Shown here piece by piece: positions 10,013 through 20,009 of a DNA stretch of 64,000 nt. This DNA is from Sodiomyces alkalinus F11. Taxonomy: Eukaryota > Ascomycota > Sordariomycetes > Glomerellales > Plectosphaerellaceae. How positions within the stretch are numbered: position 1 is the first letter of the stretch; each line of letters starts with the position of its first letter. Location: positions 6,132,385 through 6,196,384 of the forward strand of contig NW_021167079.1 in NCBI RefSeq assembly GCF_003711515.1, given 5' to 3'. The notes beneath the pieces were generated by a model that worked only from the letters and a program-made list of their open reading frames with translations, did no database searches and was not told the origin of the DNA. Both the position numbers and the translations under genes were made by a program.

Positions 10013-10680
10013 ATGGCAGCACAATATCAACGCTCTCCGCTGCGGAGTGGAAGTCCAGCCGTAGCGCAAACACAAACCACAGCAACCACTCCAAGGACCA
10101 TCGAGACGGAAGGTCAGAACCGATTGGGACCGCCGACCCTTCGACTTCGGGGGGCGCATACGCCATCACAACGAACAGTGCAGTGGGCCGAAGATGTGGT
10201 GGATAATGAGGGCCTCGGTCGGAAAAGATCCAAAGGTATGGTTTCTGCTCCCCTTCTTGCCTGTCTACAGAGCAGAGTCTCGGCTGGGCTTATTGCTTGT
10301 TTTTCCTCGGCGATCACTGATCTGACACGCTGCTGCCATTTCCCCCCTCTCTAGTCTGCTGCATTTATCACCCCCCCAAAGCAGTAGACGAATCGAGCGA
10401 CGAATCATCTTCCGACTCGTCTTCGTCAGATGAACCCGACTCAGATTGCGAGGGTGGTCGACGGAGGATACGATCAGGCGACGGCGAGGGTAAAGGTCAC
10501 CGTTGTAACGGCGGCGGGCACGGACACGATCATAAAGGAAGGGGACGAAAGGACTGTGATCATGGCAAGGAGGGAGAGGGAAAAGAAAAACGGAGACCAA
10601 GTCCGAACGCGTACGAAAGGTTACCGAAGCCTAAACCAAGGACTACCGGTAGTGAACGAAGCGGGACGACAAGGGCTTGA
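10013..10680 (+). CDS. YPI1: Type 1 protein phosphatase inhibitor YPI1 (PPP1R11 family)
   Basis: Small, largely disordered regulator of protein phosphatase 1 (Glc7). Two exons, 10013-10235 and 10355-10680, flank a 119-nt GT-AG intron. The spliced CDS is 549 nt (182 aa) and the frame closes. The family core spans the junction: LRLRGAHTPSQRTVQWAED, then VVDNEGLGRKRSKVCCIYH. This includes the VQW element resembling the RVxF docking motif for PP1 and the CCIYH motif that defines the family. Downstream are an acidic Ser-rich stretch (DESSDESSSDSSSSDEPDSD) and a Gly/His/Lys-rich tail with two extra cysteines. The PP1 inhibitor assignment is strong from these motifs. Confidence 0.95.
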
Positions 10681-11371
10681 GTGCTCGGTGCTCATGGATT
10701 GCTTCTGGAATTCCATGATTTTCATGGTGCGGGCAGCGGAGGATTAGATTATGTTCATTACATTTATTCAGAGGGAATTCTTCACGCCACCCGTTCTCCC
10801 GTATATTCGCGAAGTGGAGGGGGGGCACCTTCTTCTAAGGTACTCTGCTGTCGACATACACGAGGGCTTCGAGGCATTGATGGGAACAAGGTTTAACTAT
10901 GCGAGAGCTTTTCGTGTTTCTGATACTGATCAAGACTCAAAATGCCCCTCCCCCTTCCCAATTACCTCCAAATCTCACAGTGGAACAAGAAGAGTCGGAT
11001 GGGAGAGTCTCGTATCGTCTGACTTTGGTGCTTCGTCGTACTGGTTATCTGACGTGTCAATCTGTACCTACTAATACCTTCGTAACTGTTACAGTGCAAC
11101 GGATACGTGATATGTGATGCCGGTACCCCCGGGTTCAGAATACACCCCCTAAACATCAGCAACGGGACAGAAAGCCGTACCGATACCATCATCGTAGCTC
11201 CACCTTCAGTCCCCACAGCGGGGTAATTTGCGCCTTTGCGCCTTTGCGCCTTTGCGGATTGCTGCCCCCTCATGCTTTCCCCCCCGTCTACGCTGATGAC
11301 AGAAAAGGATCATCTCGCTCGAATCTTTCCTCTTGAGTGGATAGTAACCATTGACAATACCTCTTCTTCGG
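10681..11371. other. Intergenic region YPI1 to ureG
   Basis: 691 bp holding the YPI1 3'-UTR and the ureG promoter. Apart from an 8-bp tandem repeat at 11229-11256 and a C-rich run near 11281, no structure is evident. Confidence 0.5.
11229..11256 (+). repeat. 8-bp tandem repeat (TGCGCCTT) x 3.5
   Basis: Perfect head-to-tail copies of TGCGCCTT, about 115 bp upstream of the ureG start codon. Confidence 0.85.
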
Positions 11372-12336
11372 ATGAAGGACCCCCCTGAATCAAATCACGC
11401 CCACAATAACAACACAGACATGTCCCATTCCCACGACGGTGCTACCAGCCACTCTCACGAGGGAGTCTCTGCTGCCGACCATGGTCACAGCCATGAGATC
11501 CTCGACGGACCTGGGAGCTATCTTCACAGAGAGATGCCCATCGTAGAAGGACGCGATTGGAAGGACAGGGCTTTCACCATTGGTATTGGCGGGTGAGGCC
11601 ACATCAATCTTTTGCCAACCCACCCAAACTTTTTTTTTTCCTCTACCGGCTCCAGGAACTAACAGCACGTTATTATTACGCCGTCCTCAGTCCCGTCGGC
11701 TCCGGCAAAACCGCTTTGATGCTCGTGCTCTGCCTCGCCCTACGCGAAAAGTACTCCCTTGCCGCCGTCACCAACGACATCTTCACCCGCGAGGACGCCG
11801 AGTTCCTGACCCGCCACGCCGCCCTACCGGCCGAGCGCATCCGCGCCATCGAGACAGGCGGCTGCCCCCACGCCGCCGTCCGCGAGGACATCTCCGCCAA
11901 CCTCGCCGCCCTCGAAGACCTCCACCGCGCCTTCGACACCGACCTCCTCCTCATCGAGTCGGGCGGCGACAACCTCGCGGCCAACTACTCCCGCGAGCTC
12001 GCCGACTTCATCATCTACGTCATCGACGTCAGCGGCGGCGACAAGATCCCCCGGAAGGGAGGGCCCGGTATCACCCAGAGTGATCTGCTCGTCGTCAACA
12101 AGACCGACCTCGCCGAGATTGTCGGTGCCGACCTCAATGTCATGGAACGAGACGCCCGCAAGATGCGCGAGGGCGGCCCTACCGTCTTCGCCCAGGTCAA
12201 GAAGTCCGTCGGCGTCGACCACATCGTTAACCTTATACTCAGTGCCTGGCGAGCCAGCGGGGCTGAGGAGGTCCGGAAGGCGGCCGGGGGGCCGCGGCCG
12301 ACCGAAGGCCTGGACAAGCTCCAAACATCATCATAA
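11372..12336 (+). CDS. ureG: Urease accessory protein UreG (nickel-binding GTPase)
   Basis: GTPase chaperone that delivers nickel to apo-urease together with UreD and UreF. Exons 11372-11592 and 11691-12336 flank a 98-nt GT-AG intron. The CDS is 867 nt (288 aa) and the frame closes. Residues 1-50 are His-rich (repeated HSH, HAH and HGH units) and likely bind nickel. The P-loop GGPVGSGKT ends at Thr81 and its codon 74 spans the splice junction. Other conserved elements are [25 protein letters not shown] with the metal-binding C132-P-H134, [12 protein letters not shown], and VVNKTDLAE for guanine recognition. The second exon is notably GC-rich. An upstream in-frame TTG at 11351 is not used as a start because ATG 11372 is the first methionine. 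Confidence 0.97.
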
Positions 12337-12573
12337 AGAAGGAACCCAAAAAAGAAAAAAAAAAGAAAAAAAGGAAGAACGACACCAGTGTGGTCAGCGG
12401 ATGCGAGCTATTGAATATCCTTTGTTCCTTTCCTGCGTTATCATAAAATCTTTTTCTAGACCCATGTAATATGTGTATGTAGTATCGCCACCAAGTGAGT
12501 GTTTAATCCATATCCGCCGAGTTCTTTTGCGTCCCTTAAATCCCAGTCGTTCCCAATTCTTCCGTCGTCATGT

Positions 12574-15147
12574 TCATCCGATCATCATATCGTCAGACGC
12601 CGCTTGGCCAGCCTGCGCATCAAGAAGTGGACCATCCAATGGACGAGCATTGCGCGGCCACACCCGCTTGTACAGACTCACTCCTATGGCATCCTGGGGG
12701 TTGATACGACCGTCGAACGTCGCCTTGAAATATCCGTGTGTGCCTAGCGATTCCTTGATGTATCCAGACCTGCCACGTTTGGTCCACAGCGGTAGGGCCT
12801 TGAACCACTCCACGTCTTCTCGGTTGAAGAACATGTATCGAACCGTCACAATCTTCTTGTGAATGTGGTAGGGGTGGCCCGTCAAGATGACCCGCTTGGC
12901 GATGACTCTCGAGGTCGACGGAGGAAGCGCCGTGCCGGTGGCGACCAAGGTCAGGCCGATATCCGGCTGCCCATCGGCCTCCTGGCCAGCATCCTCGGTG
13001 CCGGGGACAGTTCGCTCGAAAAACAAAACCGGAACGGCACCCCAAGTCACAGGTCCCATGAAGCTGACGACCGCCGACTGTCCCGGGTGAAGGTACCGGC
13101 AGAATTTGTGCACATCGTTGGGTGTATTGCCCGGCTGGGAGAAGATGGGGTTGATCGCGAAACGTCGGGGCCCGCACTGCACGACGAGCTCTTCCTTGGC
13201 CTTAATTGACCTTGGGAAGTCGGCGCTCAGGTTAATGATGTAGTTGACAACCGTCTTCTTCTGCTCGTGTCTCAGCAGTGACACGAGAGTCACTGGCCGG
13301 TCGGGGCTGTACGTCTTCTCGAAGCTGGCGGGGACTCCTCTCAGATACACATGGACCCGCGTTCCGGGGGCCACGCCGCCGACAAGGGCCTCCCGCGCGA
13401 AACGAGAACGCGAACCCTGGTAGTCGGAGATCTTCAGCAGCCTGCGCCAGTCCTCCGGCTCGTGCGCGCGGTCTTCGTCCTCCACCCACTCGCTCGTCCT
13501 CAAGCTCTTGAGACCCCTGTACCGTGCGAGCCTCTCCCTGGCGATGACGTTGGCGGGCAGCTCGATCTCATCGGGGAATTCCCTATCGTCTTGGACCTCG
13601 TCCGTCTTCCTCTTCTTTCTGTATGCTTCCAGTTGCTGTGCGTCCTCATCGTCATCCAGATCGACGAACATCTCCGACTGTGGATACTCCGACGGCGCAC
13701 CTTCAGTCGGCTCCTGTTCATTCGGGGCATAGCCTTCCAGCCCATCTTCCGGTCGCGCTTCCTCGCGTTCGGGCTCGTCTTGCATCTCGAAATCCTCCAT
13801 GTCGGAGCCTGAGTCGGACACATCGTCTCCCAGAAACCAGGCGGCCTGGTAACTAGATGTGCCCTTCGGAACCCTCTTGGGTTTCGCAGTGATATCTTCG
13901 CGATCGTCGTCAGAGAAGTAGTGGTGGTCGTCAAGAAGCACGCCCTTTTTCGACGAAGGAGCTACCGATTCTGTGCCATCTCCCATCTCGTCATCTCCAT
14001 CCATGGCCGCGTCGGGGGCAAGATCGGCAAGATCATCTTGGTCTTCGGTGGGTGTTCCTAAGACCACCTCCGGCTGCTCTTCATCCACCGGCATCTCATC
14101 GCCCTTCTTCCTCTTCTTGGGCAGAGGCGCGGCCACAATCTTCTCGATCTGGTATGTCCCGAGATCTCCCAATTGAACTAGCCTATCGGCGTTGAGACCT
14201 TTGCCTCTCACAACCCCAGTGATCACGGTCGACTCAGGGGTAGGGAACTGGACTTCGTCGGCCAGCATCCAACTTCTCTCATCTCGCCACCGGACTCCCT
14301 TGGGCGTCGTGCTGCATAGCGAGCGCATCAAGTGGGAGCAATCCTGTCGGTTATCGAGTACGTATAGCTTGTCTTGATCCGGGTGGAAATGCGTGATGTA
14401 AGATTTGAGGGAATTTAGGACCTGTTGCTTCTGCTTCGCCTGCTCGAGCTTGTCCATGCCCTGCACGACCGTGACGAGGGTAGACAGGCCCTGGCTCTCA
14501 AGACTGCGGAGCATCAGCTCGCCGAGTGGATCGACCTCCTCGTCGGCACTGAGCATGACCACCACGAAATCGGCAACCCTCGTGCCATCCAGGACGGAGG
14601 TCAGATCACGCTTCAGAGGCACATACTGAAGCTTCTGCTTGAATCGGTCCACGGACACTCGGAACGGACGGTCTTCGATCTCGGCCTCGATGTCGACACT
14701 CTGGGTCAGTTGTTTGATGGCGAAACTGGGGTCGCTATCGGGGCACAGAGGAACAACTGCGACAATCCTCGGCGCACCATCGCGACCAGAAAATATTGCC
14801 GTCTCCTCGATGTGTTCTTTTCGCTTGGCCAGCTGACGTTGCTTCGCCTGGTTTCGACGGTCAAACTTGGACATGACGTGCTGGTGTGGAGTTCTGCGTT
14901 GGCCCTTCTCCTGGCCTGCAACTTTGCCTATTTCAATGCACCAGGTTAGTCTTTCGTGTATATTGAATATAAGGAGGCTCTCTTTTGGGAATATTTGAGT
15001 GTGATGCATAAAAAGGAAAGTCACAACACCATCCATACCTTTGGCAGCGTTTCTTAGTGCGCCCTTGGTGGCATGTTTCGATTTGAAGGGCTTGTTGGCA
15101 ACCTTTGAGGTAGGGCGGTGGGAGTGTTGCACTACCGCAGGCGACAT
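12574..15147 (-). CDS. TSR1: Ribosome biogenesis protein TSR1 (40S maturation)
   Basis: Bms1-like, GTPase-inactive factor that binds pre-40S particles. Exon 1 is 15039-15147 and exon 2 is 12574-14927, flanking a 111-nt intron. The spliced CDS is 2463 nt (820 aa). The intron is a multiple of three with no stop, so an 889-residue frame with an inserted stretch and 32 extra N-terminal residues can be read; both additions are rejected. Met at 15147 begins the conserved TSR1 N-terminus with SNKPFKSKHATKGALR-type sequence (here VANKPFKSKHATKGALR). Next come a GTPase-fold region without intact P-loop, the AARP2CN region, a long acidic linker (residues about 330-500), and the C-terminal domain shared with Bms1 ending near the KRVWPRNARPLDG segment. 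Divergent from UTP7. Confidence 0.95.
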   Translation of the reverse strand: MSPAVVQHSHRPTSKVANKPFKSKHATKGALRNAAKGMDGVVTFLFMHHTQIFPKESLLIFNIHERLTWCIEIGKVAGQEKGQRRTPHQHVMSKFDRRNQAKQRQLAKRKEHIEETAIFSGRDGAPRIVAVVPLCPDSDPSFAIKQLTQSVDIEAEIEDRPFRVSVDRFKQKLQYVPLKRDLTSVLDGTRVADFVVVMLSADEEVDPLGELMLRSLESQGLSTLVTVVQGMDKLEQAKQKQQVLNSLKSYITHFHPDQDKLYVLDNRQDCSHLMRSLCSTTPKGVRWRDERSWMLADEVQFPTPESTVITGVVRGKGLNADRLVQLGDLGTYQIEKIVAAPLPKKRKKGDEMPVDEEQPEVVLGTPTEDQDDLADLAPDAAMDGDDEMGDGTESVAPSSKKGVLLDDHHYFSDDDREDITAKPKRVPKGTSSYQAAWFLGDDVSDSGSDMEDFEMQDEPEREEARPEDGLEGYAPNEQEPTEGAPSEYPQSEMFVDLDDDEDAQQLEAYRKKRKTDEVQDDREFPDEIELPANVIARERLARYRGLKSLRTSEWVEDEDRAHEPEDWRRLLKISDYQGSRSRFAREALVGGVAPGTRVHVYLRGVPASFEKTYSPDRPVTLVSLLRHEQKKTVVNYIINLSADFPRSIKAKEELVVQCGPRRFAINPIFSQPGNTPNDVHKFCRYLHPGQSAVVSFMGPVTWGAVPVLFFERTVPGTEDAGQEADGQPDIGLTLVATGTALPPSTSRVIAKRVILTGHPYHIHKKIVTVRYMFFNREDVEWFKALPLWTKRGRSGYIKESLGTHGYFKATFDGRINPQDAIGVSLYKRVWPRNARPLDGPLLDAQAGQAASDDMMIG

Positions 15148-15532
15148 TTTTCCGTCGCCGCCAGCTTTGAATCTGAATGGTAAGGAAGCCACTTTGGACC
15201 GGACTTTCCTCTTCTTTTTATTTATATTTTGCCCTGTTGTCAAAAAGCAGAACCCTTGAAGTTGCGTCCCGTAGAGGAACCCTGTGGTGGATGGCGGGGT
15301 CCTAAAAAGCCGATCTTATCAGGGTATCGGTTTTTTTCTTTCTGTGGCTATCTTATCAATGAGACCCACTAAATCATTCAAGCATTCCGGGGTGCCAGCC
15401 AATGGAATACCCCGATAACAAGACAGGAACCGGGGACCATAGAAATTTTGAAAGGACGAGGACCAGAGTCGGAACTCATGTCGATGCCTCGGAAATTGGC
15501 AGTGGCAGCAGCAGCAGCAACAGCATCACACA
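15148..15532. promoter_or_regulatory. Divergent promoter TSR1/UTP7 with GATAAGAT elements
   Basis: The 385 bp between start codons serves two SSU-processome/40S genes. On the minus strand GATAAGAT occurs twice (plus-strand GATCTTATC at 15312-15320 and TATCTTATC at 15349-15357). The same core is present in the MRP49/GEP3 and PTH2/NRK1 promoters. The 5'-UTR of UTP7 carries a GCAGCA run just before its ATG. Confidence 0.55.
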
Positions 15533-17296
15533 ATGGACACAACAGATATTGCTACGACAAAGTCGCCAACCAAACGACATTCAAATGGCGTAACCCTTGT
15601 CGAGAGACGCACCGACCTTGTCTCGAAATCCGAGCGCGAGAAGATTCGGCGGCGCAAGGAAGCCGAGCAACTATATGGTCGAGGAAAGAAGGTCAACTTG
15701 AAGACTGTCCGGGATAAGAAGCTGCGTACCAATCTCAAGAAACTCGAGGGAAAGTACGAGACAGCCGCCCTTCGAGCCAGAGATGCCGAGATTTTGCACG
15801 AGAACTCGGCGGGCTTCCTCGAGCCTGAGACGGAGCTCGAGCGGACGTACAAGGTCCGGCAGGACGACATCTCCAGCGATATTGCCATCTCAACTGCACA
15901 GAAGCGCTTTGAAATCAAGTTGGACCAGCTAGGACCCTATGTAGCCGAGTATACCCGCAATGGCAGGGACCTCTTGCTGGCCGGCCGGAAAGGCCATGTC
16001 GCAACAATGGACTGGAGAGAAGGCAAGCTAGGTTGCGAGTTGCAGCTGGGTGAGACCATCAGAGACGCGCTGTGGCTTCATAACAACCAGTTCTTTGCGC
16101 TGGCGCAGAAGGACAACGTATACATATACGACAAGGACGGCGTCGAGCTTCACTGCTTGACGAAACATAGGGAGGTGACACACATGGAATTCCTCCCATA
16201 TCATTTTCTGCTTTGTACGGCGGTAAGTACATTTCTCATTAGACGGCACGCCAGCCCTTTTTTTTTCTTTTTCCTTTTTTTTTCCTTTTTTTTTCCCCTT
16301 GCATATTTTTACTGACTGAACTAGGCGACAAACGGCTGGTTAAAGTACCAAGACACGTCGACAGGCCAGATCGTCACCGAAGTGCCCACGAAACTCGGAC
16401 CTCCGACAGCGATGACACAGAATCCCTACAACGCGATTCTCCACGTTGGTCACCAGAACGGCACCGTCACCCTATGGTCTCCCAACTCCCACGATGCTCT
16501 TGTGAAGCTATTGGCACACCGAGGCCCGGTCCGCTCCGCAGCGGTTGACCGGGAGGGCCGGTACATGGTCACCACAGGGCAGGACTGCAAGATGGCCGTG
16601 TGGGATATCCGGATGTTCAAAGAGGTGCATACTTATTTCACAAGGCAACCGGGGTCTTCGGTAGCCATCTCGGACAGGAACCTGACAGCTGTCGGGTGGG
16701 GGACGCAAACCACCATATGGAAGGACCTATTCACCAAACACAAACCAGTGCAGGAGAAGGTACAGAGCCCGTACATGGCGTGGGGCGGCGAGGGAAGGCG
16801 CATCGAAAGGGTACGATGGTGCCCTCTCGAGGACACTCTCGGTCTAGGCCACGACCAGGGCTTCTCTTCTATCATTGTTCCCGGCGCAGGCGAAGCCAAC
16901 TTCGACGCTTTGGAAGTGAACCCCTTCGAGACGAACAAGCAGAGACAGGAGTCCGAAGTCAAGGGTCTGCTGAACAAACTGAAACCGGAGATGATTGCCT
17001 TGGACCCGAACTTCATTGGCAATCTAGATCTGAGGTCCGAGAAGCAACGTCAGGCCGAGAAGGACCTGGATGCCCCACCCGTAAGCGTCGAGGAAGAGAT
17101 CAAGTACCGGGCGAGGGGCAAGAGCGGCGCGCTCAAGAAGTACTTGCGGAAGCAGCGCAAGAAGAACATTATCGACGAGAAGAGGATGAAAGTCGAGGAC
17201 TTGTGGCAACAGCAACAGAAGCAGAGGGAGAAGAAGAGTCAGCACGTGGAAACCGAGTTGGGGCCAGCCCTGTCGAGATTCGCGAAGAAGGACTAA
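15533..17296 (+). CDS. UTP7: U3 snoRNP/SSU processome WD40 protein UTP7
   Basis: WD-repeat component of the small-subunit processome for 18S rRNA production. Exons 15533-16222 and 16325-17296 flank a 102-nt intron with a very long polypyrimidine tract. The CDS is 1662 nt (553 aa), essentially the same length as yeast Utp7 (554 aa). The basic N-terminus contains a Lys/Arg helical region. WD repeats lie at roughly residues 140-400, with recognisable blades around ARKGHVATMDW-like (AGRKGHVATMDW), LHVGHQNGTVTLWSPN and TTGQDCKMAVWDIRMF. The family-specific GWLKYQDTSTGQIV follows the splice junction. The C-terminal region is a Lys-rich helix with RGKSGALKKYLRKQRKKN. Divergent from TSR1. Confidence 0.96.
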
Positions 17297-17808
17297 TTCA
17301 GGCACCACCTCATATTGCCTTTGTGGGGGGGGGGGGGTTCAGCGAAAAACTCTTACAGTGTAGAGTTCTTGTTGAGCTGGCGTTCGGAGGCGAGATTCGG
17401 CAAATTAAAACAAATACCCATGCCCTTCACAGGTAGATCTTCCCCTGAAACTTGATGACCTATCGATGCCTATGCTGAGGATTGCATGAGGCGCTGTCCC
17501 CGTCCCCCAGTTCGTATAAGGTTATATCAAGTGTCGCTCGAAATATTGGCCTAGAAGAGACGGGCAGATTCTCCCATTGTATGGGACTCAGTTGTGAGTG
17601 TAATTTGTTATTTGCACAGCTCATACCCACCGGACTTCCAACTCCAGCCCCAGTCTGAAGGGAGACATGCTCAGTTTCTATTATTTGCCAGCATTGACGG
17701 CCTTCACATGGTTCGCCGCGTTCGTCGCGTTCATTTGCACGCGGTACCGCTATGGTCACCGGTTTCACTCGCTCATACACAGCGGGCTCGCACCTCCCCG
17801 ACATGACC
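17297..17808. other. Convergent intergenic region UTP7 / PTH2
   Basis: 512 bp between facing stop codons. It contains a G homopolymer near 17325-17337. No further gene is supported. Confidence 0.55.
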
Positions 17809-18581
17809 TCAGAGTAGCTTAAGGTGTCCTGTAACCTTGTCGACCAAACTTCTAGGTGCCGGTCCGACTCCAAGCACTGTCAAGCTTCCCGCCTCGATCT
17901 GGGTCCGGCCAGCGTCGGCAATGACCTCGGCAGTGACGCCCAAATCCCACGCCGTCTTCCGCAGATTCCTGAGCTCCTCCTCATTCTTCGTTTGTACCGC
18001 GATCTTGGCCTGGCCGAGCTTCTCCCAGCGGTTGAGGATTCGGGCTTCCGGGGATGAAGGGCCGTTCTTGGCAGCTGCGCGAGAGAGGGACTTGTAACAG
18101 GCGAGTGTCGCGTGGGAGCATTGGGCCGCGATTTTACCTGCGCCACAAGATAAATGTCAATGGGGAGGTCCCAGTAGCTTGGTAGGACGGAGAAGTAAGG
18201 TAGAGAGGCCGGCGAGGAGGCGCCAGGGACGTGCGAACCTTTAGTCATGCCCAAGTCCGTCCGCACCACCAGAACGAGCTTGCATTCTTCGTTGCCATTG
18301 TCCACGACGGTAGGTGTCCGCCTGACTGCAGCGGCTTGGCGCAGACCATCGCGGCGATCAGCAGCCTCTCCATTGGCCCAATTCGGTGCGTGGTCGAGGA
18401 TGGTGTCGCTCTCGTCGATATCCGACTCGTCGCTTTCCACGGGGTCTTTTAGGTTGCCATCGCGCTCAGCGGTCAACTCTGGAGAGATCAGGTAGCCGCG
18501 AATGGCGTAAACGCCGAGTCCAAAGCCCGTGATGAACGCCACACTCGACGTGGTGAGAATGATGTGTAGTTGGTCTGCCAT
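17809..18581 (-). CDS. PTH2: Peptidyl-tRNA hydrolase 2, membrane-anchored (PTH2)
   Basis: Hydrolyses the ester bond of peptidyl-tRNA to recycle tRNA. Exon 1 is 18239-18581 and exon 2 is 17809-18137, flanking a 101-nt intron. The CDS is 672 nt (223 aa) and the frame closes. The start at 18581 gives MADQLHIILTTSSVAF followed by a hydrophobic segment (about residues 6-25) that matches the single N-terminal membrane anchor of mitochondrial-outer-membrane PTH2 proteins. An acidic linker precedes the catalytic domain. The active-site motif is split by the intron: GMTK in exon 1, then GKIAAQCSHATLACY in exon 2. The C-terminus DAGRTQIEAGSLTVLGVGP is the conserved family end. The longer upstream frame beginning at 18659 is not needed. 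Confidence 0.95.
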
Positions 18582-19066
18582 GACAACCAAAACTTTGCTT
18601 TTTCTTTGCCGCTCTGTATGTGTCTGGAACAGCGCACAGCCTGTCCGAAGAGTCTCCACGGAGTGAGATAGATGGATGACTTAAGGCTCCAGGGCCTTTG
18701 AGAAGGTATATATAATTCGCGAGGAGTCGTGGGCAATACCGCAAATAAGGGATTACAGACGGAGTTCCAATTCGATTCAAGAGATTCGTTTTCTCGGGAA
18801 GGCAACGCTTTTATGCGCTGGACGGATGACGCATGAAGGGCCTTTCAAAAGGTCAGGTAAGGTACCTTACCTGGGGGACCTTATTTTTTTCTTCTGGGTG
18901 GTACTGATAAGATAAGAAATACATGAGGCTCCCCCCCTCCCCCATCGACATCACAAGCATCGCCTCGCGGGGCATCCTCCGGTGAACAATTATTCCCAGT
19001 GTCCAGAGAAGTCATTCCACGAGGCTCACACGTTTGGGATCGTCGGGATTCATGTGATAAAACGCC
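18582..19066. promoter_or_regulatory. Divergent promoter PTH2/NRK1 with GATAAGATAAG and a 20-bp palindrome
   Basis: 485 bp between start codons. A perfect palindrome CAGGTAAGGTACCTTACCTG lies at 18854-18873 and GATAAGATAAG at 18906-18916, roughly central and 33 bp apart. Confidence 0.5.
18854..18873. repeat. Perfect 20-bp palindrome of the GGTACC family
   Basis: CAGGTAAGGT is followed directly by its reverse complement. Related but imperfect AAGGTACCTT-type sequences recur in other intergenic regions of the window (for example 5072-5104 and 39291-39312). Confidence 0.9.
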
Positions 19067-20009
19067 ATGACTGAAAGTCGAGCTGTTATTGTCGGCCTCA
19101 GCGGTTGCTCTTCCAGCGGAAAGACAACCCTCGCACGTCTTCTCCGTGATATCTTTCCCGACACTTTCATCTTGCATGAAGATGACTTCTACAAGGCTGA
19201 GATTGAGTGAGTGGTTTATATCAGAGGGTGAAACATGCAACACAATTAGTTTCGAGCTCACATACTGAATCTTGGCCAAGGCTTCCTGTCAAAGATGGGT
19301 TCCGAGACTGGGACTGTCTTGAAGCGATCTCTATCCCAGACATGGAGAAAGCCCTCACTCACGTACGATCCACGGGGGTCTTTCCTGTACGTTTTGCCGC
19401 TGTTCGTGGACGGAGATCCTTGACCCACTTTCTCACAACATGACATCTCGCCAGCCCTTTGTAGATTCCAAAGAAGACCAAAACTCCGCCGGGAAATGTC
19501 CAGTTTCGGAAGCTAAGATCGAGGCCCTGAAATCCAAAGTGGCCGCTTGGACGCAGCCCGGACAGCCTGGTCATGATTTATTCAACATTCGCAATCTACG
19601 GCTTTGTCTCTTTGACGGCTTTCTCCTTTACTGTCGGGAGATGGAATCCACGATGCGCCTCATCGACATCAAGCTGCTTTTGCGAGCGAGCTATGCCCAG
19701 GCGAAGCAGCGCCGCGAGGCTCGCGACGGCTATGTCACCCTCGAGGGATTCTGGAAAGACCCCCCTGGCTACGTCGATGCCATTGTGTGGCCAAATTATG
19801 TCGAGTCGCATGCTTGGCTCTTCGAGGACGGTGGCGTAGAAGGGCGGTTCAATGAAGGCGTTTTATTGGAAAGGGGGATACGGGCTCAGACCCACGAGGG
19901 CCCGGATGTGGACATGGAGAGGACTTTGGAGTGGACTGTTGAGACTATCATGGGCGAACTAGTGAAGAGGGCGGCAAGTGAATGCTCGAAACCGAAAGCG
20001 GCAGAATGA
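19067..20009 (+). CDS. NRK1: Nicotinamide riboside kinase NRK1
   Basis: Phosphorylates nicotinamide riboside to NMN in NAD salvage. Three exons, 19067-19206, 19281-19386 and 19455-20009, are separated by GT-AG introns of 74 and 68 nt. The CDS is 801 nt (266 aa). The P-loop GLSGCSSSGKTTLAR lies at residues 10-24, followed by FILHEDDFYK with the catalytic Asp. Exon 2 gives LPVKDGFRDWDCLEAI, the substrate-binding stretch of NRK proteins. Exon 3 contains LCLFDGFLLY and the lid region LLLRASYAQAKQRREAR. The C-terminal extension is short and charged. Divergent from PTH2. The assignment is firm; splice sites were chosen because they restore both conserved motifs and phase. Confidence 0.93.

Noticed and set aside
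12574..15243. 889-residue version of TSR1
   Set aside because: It includes an in-frame intron with clear GT-AG borders and 32 residues upstream of the conserved N-terminus.
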